DNA of 64,000 bases from Streptomyces sp. Ncost-T10-10d (GTDB taxonomy: Bacteria; Actinomycetota; Actinomycetes; Streptomycetales; Streptomycetaceae), in assembly GCF_900091955.1 (NCBI RefSeq), contig NZ_FMDF01000182.1, positions 186,001 through 250,000 of the forward strand, written 5' to 3'. The notes under the pieces are model-generated. The model did not search any database. It had not been told where the DNA came from and saw nothing but the letters and a program-made list of their open reading frames with translations. Shown one piece after another: positions 37,220 to 46,621 of the stretch (positions within the stretch are counted from its first letter, which is position 1; every line of letters begins with the position of its first letter). The translations under genes and the position numbers were made by a program.

Positions 37220-38020
37220 TTGTCCAGGGATGCCCGGTGGAACGCGCTGCTGGAACTTGTCGGTAAGAACGGCAGGGTGGAGGTCGAGGACGCCGCCGCG
37301 ACGCTGGATGTCTCGGCCGCGACCATCCGTCGTGACCTGGACCAGCTCGCCGAACAGCAGCTGCTCACGCGCACCCGCGGTGGCGCGGTCGCGCACGGTG
37401 TCAGTTACGAACTGGCCCTGCGCTACAAGACCGGCCGTCACGCCCCGGAGAAGCAGGCCATCGGCCGCGCCGTCTCGGAACTGGTGGCGGTCGGCGAAGT
37501 GGTGGGACTGACCGGCGGTACGACGCTGACCGAGGTGGCCCGTTCGCTGGCGGTGCGCTCCGATGTCGTCGGTGACACCGCGGCCGGGATGGGCGGTCAG
37601 CCGACCCTGACCGTTGTCACCAACGCGCTCAACATCGCCAACGAGCTGGTCATCCGGCCGCAGATCAAGATCGTGGTGACCGGCGGAGTGGCCAGGCCGC
37701 AGTCGTACGAGCTGACGGGCCCCCTGGCCAGCGGGGTACTGGGCGAAATCACGCTGGATGTCGCCGTGCTGGGCGTCAACGCGATCGACACCGAGCGCGG
37801 TGCATATGTACACCACGAGGGCGAGGCCAGCATCAACCGGCTGCTCGCCGAGCAGGCGCAACGAGTGGTCGTGGCTGCCGATTCCTCGAAGATCGGCAAG
37901 CGGGCCTTCGCACGGGTCTGCGATCTCGGGCAGGTCGATTTCCTGGTCACCGACAAGGGGATCACGCCCGAGGCGACCGCCCGCTTCACGGAAGCCGGCG
38001 TCACCGTCATCGCTGTCTGA
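37220..38020 (+). CDS. DeoR family transcriptional regulator
   Basis: 266 residues. The start is a TTG at 37220, supported by an AAGGAG ribosome site seven bases upstream and by the usual start of the family (SRDARWNALLELV). An N-terminal winged HTH (residues about 18-55, with VSAATIRRDLDQL as recognition helix) is followed by the DeoR sensor domain, a sugar-phosphate-isomerase-like fold with GLTGGTTLTEVA, VVTNALNIA and VVAADSSKIGK motifs. Such proteins repress sugar-use genes and release DNA on binding a sugar phosphate. It diverges from the SIS isomerase and precedes a sugar ABC importer operon, so both are plausible targets. Confidence 0.92.
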   Translation: MSRDARWNALLELVGKNGRVEVEDAAATLDVSAATIRRDLDQLAEQQLLTRTRGGAVAHGVSYELALRYKTGRHAPEKQAIGRAVSELVAVGEVVGLTGGTTLTEVARSLAVRSDVVGDTAAGMGGQPTLTVVTNALNIANELVIRPQIKIVVTGGVARPQSYELTGPLASGVLGEITLDVAVLGVNAIDTERGAYVHHEGEASINRLLAEQAQRVVVAADSSKIGKRAFARVCDLGQVDFLVTDKGITPEATARFTEAGVTVIAV

Positions 38021-38032
38021 ACCAGTTGTTCG

Positions 38033-38074
38033 AACGGCGGGTCGCCACCGCGGGGTGGCGACCCGCCGTTTTTT
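38033..38074 (+). terminator. 17-bp hairpin with T run
   Basis: Arms 38033-38049 and 38054-38070, loop of 4 bases, followed by T residues to 38074. A textbook intrinsic terminator 12 bp after the deoR-type gene. Confidence 0.93.
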
Positions 38075-38175
38075 GTTTCTGCGTGGCCGGAACCGGGTGC
38101 GGCCACGCAGAAGGGGGTAGGGACGGCGTCCCGGACTGCGCTTGAGGATGTCGTCAGAAGTGACTTTGAGTGCGT

Positions 38176-38189
38176 GATCGTGCACGATC
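38176..38189. promoter_or_regulatory. 14-bp perfect palindrome upstream of ABC operon
   Basis: GATCGTGCACGATC is fully self-complementary and lies about 310 bp before the importer operon in the deoR-ABC intergenic region. It could be an operator for a dimeric repressor. No experimental analogue is known to me. Confidence 0.35.
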
Positions 38190-38317
38190 GAGCATTCAGG
38201 ATCGGCTCCTGACTTGCCAGCAGGACTTCCCGACGGTCGCCTCGTGCCGCTTCCGTGCCACTTCTGTGCCCTTTGCGGGTCTTGGGTAGCGCCGACGAGG
38301 TGCTCATGGGGGCCACG

Positions 38318-38331
38318 TAGAAACTTTTCTA
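38318..38331. promoter_or_regulatory. TAGAAA-TTTCTA inverted repeat upstream of ABC operon
   Basis: Perfect 6-2-6 inverted repeat in AT-rich sequence about 170 bp before the first permease gene, where the promoter is expected. A candidate repressor site for the importer operon. Confidence 0.4.
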
Positions 38332-38502
38332 TGCCAATAGATGTTCGTTACCTCTGCGAAATGAACAACTCTTGCCATCGGGGCGCACAGTCGTGAACTA
38401 TGTGCCTGTCGCCGCGAAGGAGCGCCGGCCGCATCCACAGTGATGCGGGCCGCCTCCGTGGATGCGGGACACTCCCTTGCTCCATCAGCCCTGGAGGTGC
38501 CT

Positions 38503-39519
38503 GTGACGATGGCAGATGCGCCGGTCTCGGCCGTGCGGTCGCCTGTGCCGCAGCCCCGTGATCCCGACGACGCGGATCGCTCCGCCAGGAAGAAGCGCAA
38601 AGACATACGAACAAAGCAGCCGCTCCGCCACCGCCTCAAGCGGGACAGGGCACTTCTGCTGTTCTGCCTGCCGGGTGTTCTGTACTTCGCGCTCTTCTTC
38701 TACCTGCCGCTCGCAGGCAACGTCATCGCCTTCCAGGACTACCAGCCGTTCCTGGGCTTCAAGCAGAGCCCGTTCGTCGGCCTCGCGAACTTCACCGCGC
38801 TGCTCGCCGAACCGGACTTCTGGAGCGCGGTCTCCAACACCCTGCAGATCACCGCGATCCAGCTGCTGCTCTACTTCCCCGCACCGATCGCCCTGGCGCT
38901 GCTGCTCAACTCGCTCATCAGCGAGAAGATCAAGCGGTTCATCCAGACCGTCGTCTACCTCCCGCACTTCCTGTCATGGGTCGTCGTGGTCGCGATGTTC
39001 AAGCAGGTGCTCGGTGGCGCGGGTTCGGTCACCACGCTCCTGATGGAGCACGGGGTCAACATCGGAAACGTGATGACGGACCCCGGCACCTTCAAGCTGC
39101 TGATCACCGCCCAGGCCATCTGGAAGGACTGTGGCTGGGGGACGATCATCTTCCTGGCGTCCATCGCCTCGATCGACATGGCCCAGTACGAGTCCGCCGC
39201 GATGGACGGAGCCGGCTGGCTCCGCAGGATCTGGCACATCACCCTGCCGGGCATCCGGCCGGTGATCCTCATGCTGCTGATCCTCCGGCTCGGCGACATC
39301 CTCTCGGTCGGCTTCGAGCAGATCATTCTGCAGCGCGACGCCGTAGGCCCGGACGCCTCCGAAGTCATGGACACCTACGTCTACTTCCACGGCGTCATCG
39401 ACGGCGACTGGGGGATGAGCACGGCCGCGGGTCTCATGAAGGGCGTCATCGGATTCGCCCTCATCCTCGCCGCAAACAAGCTGGCCCACCGCTTCGGTGA
39501 GCAGGGAGTGTACCGATGA
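38503..39519 (+). CDS. Sugar ABC transporter permease (LplB type)
   Basis: 338 residues from a GTG at 38503 preceded by GGAGGT; an upstream in-frame ATG at 38440 lacks a ribosome site. After a charged cytosolic lead of about 50 residues come six membrane helices and the permease loop motif EAA-like ESAAMDGAGWLRRIWHITLP near residue 230-250, which docks on the ATPase. This is the LplB/COG4209 subgroup of binding-protein-dependent sugar importers. No ATPase gene lies in this operon; in Streptomyces such importers usually share the global ATPase MsiK. It overlaps the next permease by four bases. Confidence 0.92.
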   Translation: MTMADAPVSAVRSPVPQPRDPDDADRSARKKRKDIRTKQPLRHRLKRDRALLLFCLPGVLYFALFFYLPLAGNVIAFQDYQPFLGFKQSPFVGLANFTALLAEPDFWSAVSNTLQITAIQLLLYFPAPIALALLLNSLISEKIKRFIQTVVYLPHFLSWVVVVAMFKQVLGGAGSVTTLLMEHGVNIGNVMTDPGTFKLLITAQAIWKDCGWGTIIFLASIASIDMAQYESAAMDGAGWLRRIWHITLPGIRPVILMLLILRLGDILSVGFEQIILQRDAVGPDASEVMDTYVYFHGVIDGDWGMSTAAGLMKGVIGFALILAANKLAHRFGEQGVYR

Positions 39520-40475
39520 GTCAGCAGACCCTTGCGTCACGGCTGCGCACCGCCCGGTTCGGCCCCCGTGGCGGCGAGCGCCGCCGCGCCTCGTCCGGCC
39601 GCCCGCCGTGGATGGAGCGCCCGCACTGGTACGGGCAGGGCGCGAAGGCAGCCGCCCTGGTCGTCCTGACAGTGATCGTGCTCTACCCGTTCGTCCTCGC
39701 CATCGGCACCAGCCTCGCCGGGCGCGAGGAGCTCAACGCCAACGGCGGCTACGTCCTGCTGCCCGAGCACCCGACGCTTGAGGCATACCGGGTCATCCTC
39801 TCCGGCGGCGTCGTCACCCAGGCGGCTGTGGTCTCCATCTTCATCACGCTGATCGGCACCGCGCTGAGCCTGGCGTGCACGGTGCTGATCGCGTACGGCA
39901 CCTCGCGGCCGGGCACCGTTCTCGGCAAGCCGATCCTGCTGCTGGTACTGGGCACGTTTCTCTTCGCCCCGGGCATCATCCCCACGTACCTGGCCGTCCA
40001 GCAGTTCAAGATGCTCGACACCTACGCTGCGCTGATCCTGCCCGTACTGCTCAACGCGTTCAACATCGTGGTCGTGCGCTCGTTCTTCCAGAGCATTCCC
40101 GAGGAGCTGTACGACGCCGCGCGGATCGACGGCGCGGGTGAGGCGACCGTCCTCTTCCGGATCGTCCTCCCGCTCTCCAAGGCGGTCCTCGCCGTGGTCG
40201 GCCTCTTCTACGCGGTCGGCTACTGGAACAGCTTCTTCAACGCGGTGCTCTACCTCAACGACTCCAGCAAGTTCCCCATTCAGGTGATCCTGCGCAGCTA
40301 CGTCCTCAACGGCCAGAGCATCAACGCGCAGGCCATGGGCGTTCACGCGGTGCCGCCCGCGACCTCCTTGCAGATGGCCGTGCTGATCATCGCCATCGTG
40401 CCCATCTTCTGCGTCTACCCCTTCCTGCAGAAGTTCTTCGTCAAGGGCGTCCTCACCGGGGCGATCAAGGGCTGA
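39516..40475 (+). CDS. Sugar ABC transporter permease (COG0395 type)
   Basis: 319 residues, ATG within the stop of the first permease (ATGA). Six membrane helices follow a 40-residue basic lead; the docking loop reads YDAARIDGAGEATVLFRIVL near residue 202-222. It forms a heterodimer with the LplB-type permease. The C-terminus ends in the usual KGVLTGAIKG of the YtcP/LplC subgroup, which in other bacteria imports complex sugars or oligouronides. Confidence 0.92.
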   Translation: MSQQTLASRLRTARFGPRGGERRRASSGRPPWMERPHWYGQGAKAAALVVLTVIVLYPFVLAIGTSLAGREELNANGGYVLLPEHPTLEAYRVILSGGVVTQAAVVSIFITLIGTALSLACTVLIAYGTSRPGTVLGKPILLLVLGTFLFAPGIIPTYLAVQQFKMLDTYAALILPVLLNAFNIVVVRSFFQSIPEELYDAARIDGAGEATVLFRIVLPLSKAVLAVVGLFYAVGYWNSFFNAVLYLNDSSKFPIQVILRSYVLNGQSINAQAMGVHAVPPATSLQMAVLIIAIVPIFCVYPFLQKFFVKGVLTGAIKG

Positions 40476-40527
40476 TCCGCCCGCCCGGTCACCGCCCCAC
40501 GCACTTCACAAACTTCAAGGAGCATCC

Positions 40528-42168
40528 ATGTCCACCAACTTGTCCAGGCGCGGTTTCATGGGCGCGGCGGGGATCGCCGGCCTGACCGCGGCCGGTCTGA
40601 CCTCCCTGACCGCGTGCGGCAGCGGCGCCACCATCAGCAAGGGCGGAGCCAAGGCGTCCGCCAAGCTGAAGCTCCCGACGTACGTCGCCGCGCAGACCGC
40701 CCCCGCGGACCTCGCGGGCAATGCGGCCGGGCTGGACGCCACATATCTGCGGTACCCGAAGAAGCTGACCAGGTCCGTGGCCAAGGTGCCCGGCGACGGC
40801 AGCCGCATCACGGCCCTCACCGAGACGTTCACCACGCCCGCGCCGCCGCAGGGCAAGAACGCCTACTGGCAGGAGCTGAACAAGCGACTCGGGGCGCAGT
40901 TCGACATGACGATCGTCGTCGACCAGGGCGTCGACGCCTACCTCACCAAGTTCAACGCCATGATGGCCAGCGGTGACATCCCCGACCTGGTCTGGTTCCC
41001 CCCGAACCAGGGCATCCAGCGGGTGCCCGAGCTGCTCGACGCCAAGTTCCACGACCTCACCCCGCACCTGTCCGGCGACGCGGTCAAGCAGTACCCCAAC
41101 CTGGCGAACCTGCCGACCACCGCGTGGAAGACCGCTGTGATCAACGGCAAGATACGCGGCGTCACCGTCGCCTACGGCTCCATGGGCCAGGTCTACGTCG
41201 TCAACCAGGACTTCTGGAAGCCGGTCGGCGGCGCCGAGTTCACCAGCGCGGAGGACTTCCTGGCCAAGGGCAAGGAACTGCTCGACGCCAAGCGCAACAA
41301 GTACGTCCTGGAGCCGGCGTACGTGAACCACGTCGGCATGTTCGGCCAGTGGTTCGGCGCCCCCGCCGGCTGGCGGCTGGAAGGGGGCAAGCTCACCCAC
41401 ATGTACGAGACCGAGGAGTACCAGGAGGCCCTGGCATTCGGCGTCAAGGTGGCCAAGGCCGGTCTGTTCTGGCCCGACCCCAACCTCTCCACCACCATGG
41501 AGAAGATGGCGCAGGGCTCGCTGGGCGCCTATGTGCAGTCCTTCCCCAGCTTCCTGGTGGATGTCAAGACGTACGATTTCCCGTTCGGCGTCATCGTGCC
41601 GTTCGCCGCGAAGAACGGCGCGAAGCCGCGATACACCATGGGCTACGGCTCCGTCGGCTACACCGCCATCAGCAAGAAGGCCGACGACAAGCGGGTCAAG
41701 ATGCTGCTGGGAGTGCTGGACTACCTGGCGGCGCCCTTCGGTACCGAGGAGCGGCTCTTCCTCGACAACGGCATCGAGGGCAAGCACTTCACCCGCACGT
41801 CGGGCGGCGACGTCGAGCTGACCGCCAAGGGCAACGCCGAAGCAGTCACCACCGCCATGCCGCTCGCCTTCCTGGCCGCCGGACCCGAGTACATCTACCT
41901 GCCGGGCAAGGCGGAACTGGCCGGCAAGATCCACGGCTGGCAGCAGGAGCTCCTCAAGATCAACCAGTCGAGCCCGGTCAGCGGTCACTTCTCCGACACG
42001 TACACCAGCAAGGGAGCCTCGCTCACCACGGCCATGAGCGACGTCCAGAAGGACATCATCGCGGGCCGCAAGCCGATCTCCGCCTACAAGGAGGAGTTGC
42101 GCAAGTGGCGCTCAGGTGGCGGCGACAAGATGCGCGCCGAGTACGAGGCATCGCTCGCCGGTAAGTAG
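40528..42168 (+). CDS. Extracellular solute-binding lipoprotein
   Basis: 546 residues. The N-terminus combines a twin-arginine motif (SRRGFMG) with a lipobox ending in LTAC, so C30 should be lipidated after Tat export. The mature part is a family 1 type substrate-binding protein of the LipO/COG1653 kind, with WFPPNQG and GYGSVGYTA segments. It delivers the substrate to the two permeases just upstream. An AAGGAG ribosome site precedes the ATG. The large size (over 500 residues) is typical of binding proteins for oligosaccharides. Confidence 0.92.
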   Translation: MSTNLSRRGFMGAAGIAGLTAAGLTSLTACGSGATISKGGAKASAKLKLPTYVAAQTAPADLAGNAAGLDATYLRYPKKLTRSVAKVPGDGSRITALTETFTTPAPPQGKNAYWQELNKRLGAQFDMTIVVDQGVDAYLTKFNAMMASGDIPDLVWFPPNQGIQRVPELLDAKFHDLTPHLSGDAVKQYPNLANLPTTAWKTAVINGKIRGVTVAYGSMGQVYVVNQDFWKPVGGAEFTSAEDFLAKGKELLDAKRNKYVLEPAYVNHVGMFGQWFGAPAGWRLEGGKLTHMYETEEYQEALAFGVKVAKAGLFWPDPNLSTTMEKMAQGSLGAYVQSFPSFLVDVKTYDFPFGVIVPFAAKNGAKPRYTMGYGSVGYTAISKKADDKRVKMLLGVLDYLAAPFGTEERLFLDNGIEGKHFTRTSGGDVELTAKGNAEAVTTAMPLAFLAAGPEYIYLPGKAELAGKIHGWQQELLKINQSSPVSGHFSDTYTSKGASLTTAMSDVQKDIIAGRKPISAYKEELRKWRSGGGDKMRAEYEASLAGK

Positions 42169-42230
42169 CCTCCGTCCGCACCACCAGCACGGACACGCCC
42201 GCACCACCAGTACAGACAGAAGGGACCACC

Positions 42231-43403
42231 GTGTCAGACCTGCGACTCGGCGTCATCGGGCTCGGCCTGCGCCGTTCCATCGCGATGTCCGCCCACCACC
42301 CCGGACAGGGTTCGGCGATCACCGCCGTCTGCGACCTCGACCCCGAGGTGCGGCAGCGTGAGGCCGAGCGCTTCGGCACCGATGTCGCGGTCGAGGACTA
42401 CAAGCTGCTCCTCGACCGGGACGACCTCGACGCGATCATCATCGCCACGCCGGACGACACCCACGAGACCATCGCCATCGATGCGCTCCGGGCCGGCAAG
42501 GCCGTCTTCGTCGAGAAGCCGCTCGGCATCACCGTCGAGAGCTGCGACAACGTCCTGCGTGCCGCGTACGAGACCGGGACCCGGCTGTACGTCGGACACA
42601 ACATGCGCCACATGGGTGTCGTGCGGCTGATGCGCGACATCATCGCCCGCGGCGACATCGGCGAGCCCAAGGCCGTGTGGGTGCGGCACTTCGTCGGCTA
42701 CGGCGGTGACTACTACTTCAAGGACTGGCACGCCGACCGGACCCGAACCACCGGGCTGCTGCTCCAGAAGGCCGCCCACGACATCGACGTCCTGCACTGG
42801 CTGGCCGGCGGCTACACCCGCCGTGTCAACGCGCTCGGCGACCTCCTCGTCTACGGCGACCTGCCGCGCCGCGAGCCGGACACCCCGCGCCCGGCGAACT
42901 GGCTGCGCGAGTTCGACTGGCCGCCGACGGCCCGCAAGGACCTGCACCACATCGTGGACGTCGAGGACGTCTCGGTGATGAACATGCAGCTCGACAACGG
43001 CGTCGTGGCCGCTTACCAGCAGTGCCACTTCACCCCGGACTACTGGCGGAACTACACCGTCATCGGCACCGAGGGCCGTCTGGAGAACTTCGGTGACAGC
43101 CCCGGTGACGAGGTCAAGGTCTGGAACACCGGCCCCAGCGGATACCGCGGTGACGCCGACATCACCTACCGGGTGCCGGACGCCGGCGGTTCGCACGGCG
43201 GCGGGGACACCCGGATCATGGAGGAGTTCTGCCGGTTCGTGCGCGACGGGGGCGTCACCGACACCTCGCCGGTCGCCGCCCGGATGAGCGTCGCCGCCGG
43301 TGTGCTCGCGACCCGATCCCTGCGCGAGGGCGGTGCTCCGTACGACGTTCCGGCCCTCGACCCGGAGCTGATCGCGTACTTCGAACGTGGTCAGGTCCGC
43401 TAG
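42231..43403 (+). CDS. Gfo/Idh/MocA family oxidoreductase
   Basis: 390 residues; GTG start with an AGAAGGG ribosome site. An N-terminal Rossmann domain begins LRLGVIGLGLR, and the family signature VFVEKPLGI near residue 100-108 carries the catalytic lysine. A HDIDVLHWLAGG motif near residue 183-194 gives the active-site His region. These NAD(P)-dependent enzymes oxidise or epimerise sugars and inositols. As the last gene of the importer operon it probably acts on the imported sugar or its breakdown product. The substrate cannot be told from sequence. Confidence 0.92.
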   Translation: MSDLRLGVIGLGLRRSIAMSAHHPGQGSAITAVCDLDPEVRQREAERFGTDVAVEDYKLLLDRDDLDAIIIATPDDTHETIAIDALRAGKAVFVEKPLGITVESCDNVLRAAYETGTRLYVGHNMRHMGVVRLMRDIIARGDIGEPKAVWVRHFVGYGGDYYFKDWHADRTRTTGLLLQKAAHDIDVLHWLAGGYTRRVNALGDLLVYGDLPRREPDTPRPANWLREFDWPPTARKDLHHIVDVEDVSVMNMQLDNGVVAAYQQCHFTPDYWRNYTVIGTEGRLENFGDSPGDEVKVWNTGPSGYRGDADITYRVPDAGGSHGGGDTRIMEEFCRFVRDGGVTDTSPVAARMSVAAGVLATRSLREGGAPYDVPALDPELIAYFERGQVR

Positions 43404-43426
43404 GAACCGGCACGAGACGTTTCGAC

Positions 43427-43467
43427 GACCTTCGGTGACCGCGCTTCCGGCGCTGTCACCGAAGGTC
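43427..43467 (+). terminator. Hairpin terminator after oxidoreductase gene
   Basis: Arms 43427-43439 and 43455-43467 pair perfectly over 13 bp; the 15-base loop can form an inner GCGC stem. It closes the sugar importer operon. Confidence 0.85.
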
Positions 43468-43738
43468 TTGGTACGGCTGTTTTCAGCCATGCTCGGTGGG
43501 TAGTCGGCTCTTTCCGGTTTGGCGACGGCTCGATCGGTGTCCGCCGCGATGCGTGACACCGTCGGGTGAATTGCGGGTAATCATCCGGAAGATGTCGTAT
43601 GGGGATGTGGGGTGCCGGTCTCGTAGGGTCACCGAGCCTCCAGTATCGGAGAGTGTGAGCGGCGATTTTGCGCCAATGGGATCTCGTGGTGGCCGAGTTC
43701 GAACGCATGGCCGGATCGCGGTCGGCATAATCGCGTCC

Positions 43739-44740
43739 ATGTCGATCACCGGTGGAGACGTCGTTGACCTGGGGCGGGGCCTGTACGCATGGCTCCCGCC
43801 GAAACGGGGCTGGGGGCTGGCGAACTGCGGTCTCCTCGTCTCGCCCCGTGGGGCGCTCTGGATCGACACCCCGTACGACGCCGTGCTGGCCGGCCAGTTC
43901 CTGGCCGAGTCCACGAAGCGGTTGCCCGACGGTGTCTCCATCGACCGGGTGATCGTCACCCACGCGAACGGCGACCACTTCTGGGGAGCGGGCGTACTCC
44001 CGGACGCGGAGATCATCGCGACCCGGGAGGCCCGCGAACACATCCATTACGAGCCCACGCCCCAGCAGCAGCACGCGCTCGTCGCCACCGGCGATCCGGC
44101 CACCGCGCTCGGCGCCTACCTCGGACGTCACTTCGGCCCCTTCGACTGGTCGCAGACCGAGCCGGTGCAGCCGACGACATACTTCACCGGGGAGCTCGAA
44201 CTGACCCTGGGGGAGTACCCGGTACAGCTCTCCGCCCTGCCGTCCGCGCACACCACCGGCGACCTGATGGTCCATCTGCCCGCGCAGCGTGCCGTGTTCA
44301 GCGGGGACATCATCTTCTCCTCGACCCCCGCTCGGCCGGGCGACCACCCGGTGCACTGGGCGGGTCCGCTGAGCAATGTGATCGGGGCCTGCGAGCGGGT
44401 GCTGGCCACCGGCGCCGAGACCATCGTCCCGGGGCACGGACCGGTCCTCGACCAGGCCGGGGTGCGCGATCACATCGTGTATCTGGAGTACGTGCGCGAG
44501 CGTGCCCACGCCTTTCACACAGCCGGGATTCCCGCCCGTGAGGCGGCCCGCCGGGTCATCGCCGAGGGGCGCTACCCGGAGCTCGGCCTCCCCGAGCGGC
44601 TGGTGGTGACCATCGGAAGCGAGTACCGGCAGCTCGACGGCTCCGAACTGCCCGGAGTGCTCCAGGTGATGACCGATGTCGCCGTGGTCGCTCAAGAGGT
44701 GGAGCAGGCCCGTGAGTCGGCGGGGCCGGCGGAGAAGTAG
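43739..44740 (+). CDS. MBL-fold metallo-hydrolase
   Basis: 333 residues from an ATG at 43739; the frame is open further upstream without protein-like content. Metal-site motifs: THANGDHFWG with H75, D79 and H80 (the middle His of HxHxDH is replaced by Asn), SAHTTGD near residue 178-184, FSGDIIF near 198, and VPGHGPV near 236. The HxNxDH variant is a recognised subgroup and may bind one metal only. Such enzymes are often quinoprotein-associated or lactonase-like; the substrate is unknown. It ends 70 bp before the conservon on the same strand. Confidence 0.88.
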   Translation: MSITGGDVVDLGRGLYAWLPPKRGWGLANCGLLVSPRGALWIDTPYDAVLAGQFLAESTKRLPDGVSIDRVIVTHANGDHFWGAGVLPDAEIIATREAREHIHYEPTPQQQHALVATGDPATALGAYLGRHFGPFDWSQTEPVQPTTYFTGELELTLGEYPVQLSALPSAHTTGDLMVHLPAQRAVFSGDIIFSSTPARPGDHPVHWAGPLSNVIGACERVLATGAETIVPGHGPVLDQAGVRDHIVYLEYVRERAHAFHTAGIPAREAARRVIAEGRYPELGLPERLVVTIGSEYRQLDGSELPGVLQVMTDVAVVAQEVEQARESAGPAEK

Positions 44741-44810
44741 ACAGGCCCGGCGGAGAAACGAGCGGAGCTTTTGCCGCCGCTTCGGCCGGAAGACCGATCC
44801 GACAACAGAA

Positions 44811-46199
44811 ATGCGGGACGGCATGGGATGGATCGTGGCGGTGATCGCCGTCGCTGCTGCCGTGGCGGCGGCTGTCCGCGCACAGAACGCTGCGCGCTCG
44901 GAGCACCTGGCCCTGGCCCGCGCCGAGCTGGCCGAACGGCAGTCGAAGGCCGCCGAGGCCCGTACCGCCGCGCTCACCGACGAGATCCGGCAGCTGGCCC
45001 GCAAGCGGATACCTGCCGCGGCGCTCGCCCTCTCCCACCCCACCGCCCAGGTCCCCGGACTGCGGGAGGCGGCCGAGGTCGACGGCGATTCCGCCCGGCT
45101 GCTCACCGAGGCCGTACAGGCCGCTCGCACGGCGGTCGTCGAGGAGCGCGGACGCGTCGACGCGGCCGCCCGGGCGGCGATGCGCGGCACCTCGGCCAAG
45201 ATCCAGTCACTGCTCAACCAGTCCCAGCAACTGCTGCACGAGCTCCAGCACGAGTACGACGACCCACGGATCCTGCAGCTGGACTTCCGTAACGAACTGG
45301 CCCTGCGGCGTACCCAGGCCACCGCCGTGCTCTGCGACGCCTGGCCGGGGCTCGCCCGCCAGAACTCGCCGCTCGTCGAGATCGTGCTCGGCGCCCAGTC
45401 CCGGGTCGCCGGCTATGAGCGGATCAAGGTCGCCAACCATCTGCGCGACGAACGGCTCGCGCTCGTCGCCCGCGCCGCCGAACCTCTCGCGATCGCGCTC
45501 GCCGAACTGCTGGCCAATGCCACGGCCTACTCGCACCCCGACACCGATGTACAGGTGACCGTCCAGCAGAGCGGTGGCCGTGGCGCGTTCCTGGTCGTGG
45601 ACGACGCGGGCATCGGCATGGACGACGATGCGCTCGACCGGGCCCGCGCCCTGCTGGCGGGCCCGTCCGAAGTGCTCCTGACCGAGCTGGGCGACCCACC
45701 ACAGACCGGTTTCGCCGTCGTCGGCCGGCTCGTGGTGCAGTACGGCTTCAACTGCCACATCGAGGCATCGCCGTTCGGTGGAATGCGTACGATCCTGCGC
45801 GTCCCCGCCCATCTGCTCACCGTGATGGAGGACGACCGCAGCCTCTCCGCCCTCGCTCCGAAGCCGATGCAGGCGCACGCCGCTCCGTCGGTTTCCGCCC
45901 CCGCCGAGCCGGACCCCGCACCGGCACCGCAAGCCGTCGGCGGGCACCCCGCCGAGCTGCCCAGCCGGCGCCGACGTTCACCACGTCCGACCCCGGCCCG
46001 GTCCGCGTCCGCCGCCGTCGCCCGGGACCGGGAGCAGGTGTCCCGTACACCCGAGCAGGCCGAGGCTTCCTGGGCGGCGCTCCAACAGGGCACCCTCAAT
46101 GGCAGGAGCGTCGCCGGGCGGTCATCCGCACCGGCCGCGGACGATCACCACCCGGACGAACACGACGACCAGGACGACCAAGGAGACGACGAGAAGTGA
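44811..46199 (+). CDS. cvnA: Conservon sensor-like histidine kinase CvnA
   Basis: 462 residues from ATG 44811 (ATG 44823 is equally possible). A single N-terminal membrane helix (GWIVAVIAVAAAVAAAV) is followed by a coiled coil and an HATPase domain with an N-box ELLANATAYSHP near residue 230-241 and a DDAGIGMD G1-box near 263. The C-terminal 140 residues are Pro/Ala-rich and disordered. A conserved phospho-acceptor His box is not evident, as in other conservon kinases. It should anchor a G-protein-like complex at the membrane with the products of the next four genes, all overlapping. Confidence 0.92.
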   Translation: MRDGMGWIVAVIAVAAAVAAAVRAQNAARSEHLALARAELAERQSKAAEARTAALTDEIRQLARKRIPAAALALSHPTAQVPGLREAAEVDGDSARLLTEAVQAARTAVVEERGRVDAAARAAMRGTSAKIQSLLNQSQQLLHELQHEYDDPRILQLDFRNELALRRTQATAVLCDAWPGLARQNSPLVEIVLGAQSRVAGYERIKVANHLRDERLALVARAAEPLAIALAELLANATAYSHPDTDVQVTVQQSGGRGAFLVVDDAGIGMDDDALDRARALLAGPSEVLLTELGDPPQTGFAVVGRLVVQYGFNCHIEASPFGGMRTILRVPAHLLTVMEDDRSLSALAPKPMQAHAAPSVSAPAEPDPAPAPQAVGGHPAELPSRRRRSPRPTPARSASAAVARDREQVSRTPEQAEASWAALQQGTLNGRSVAGRSSAPAADDHHPDEHDDQDDQGDDEK

Positions 46200-46621
46200 G
46201 CGCCCCCACTCCCACCACCGGTGACCTCGCATGGGTGCTGACCCCCCTGCTGGAGCTGCCCGGAGTCCAGCACGCCGTGGTCGCCACCGGCGACGGCCTC
46301 GTCGAGGGTGCCTCACCCGGCCTGGACCGGGCGTCCGGCGAGCGGGTCGCCGCCATGACCGCCACGCTGCACGCCGCGGCCCGCGCGTTCACCACGGCCT
46401 TCACCGACGTCGAGGCTCCGCGCCTGGCCCAGACGGTTGTCGAGTCCGACCAGGGCTTCGCCATCGTCGTACCGGCCGGGAACAACACCACACTCGCCCT
46501 GTTCGCGGAACCCGGAGCCAAACTCGGCGACATCGCCTACCAGATGCAGGTGCAGGTCACCGCCCTGACCCGGGCGATGAACGCGCCCGCCCGCCAACCG
46601 GACACCACCGCCCGGCCATGA
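46196..46621 (+). CDS. cvnB: Conservon roadblock/LC7 protein CvnB
   Basis: 141 residues; GTG overlaps the cvnA stop (GTGA). It has the roadblock/LC7 fold: LTPLLELPGVQHAVVATGDGL, then a helix, then FAIVVPAGNNTTLALFA. In mycobacterial and myxobacterial analogues such proteins (MglB type) act on the partner GTPase as a scaffold or GTPase activator. Here the partner is the cvnD product. Confidence 0.93.
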   Translation: MSAPTPTTGDLAWVLTPLLELPGVQHAVVATGDGLVEGASPGLDRASGERVAAMTATLHAAARAFTTAFTDVEAPRLAQTVVESDQGFAIVVPAGNNTTLALFAEPGAKLGDIAYQMQVQVTALTRAMNAPARQPDTTARP

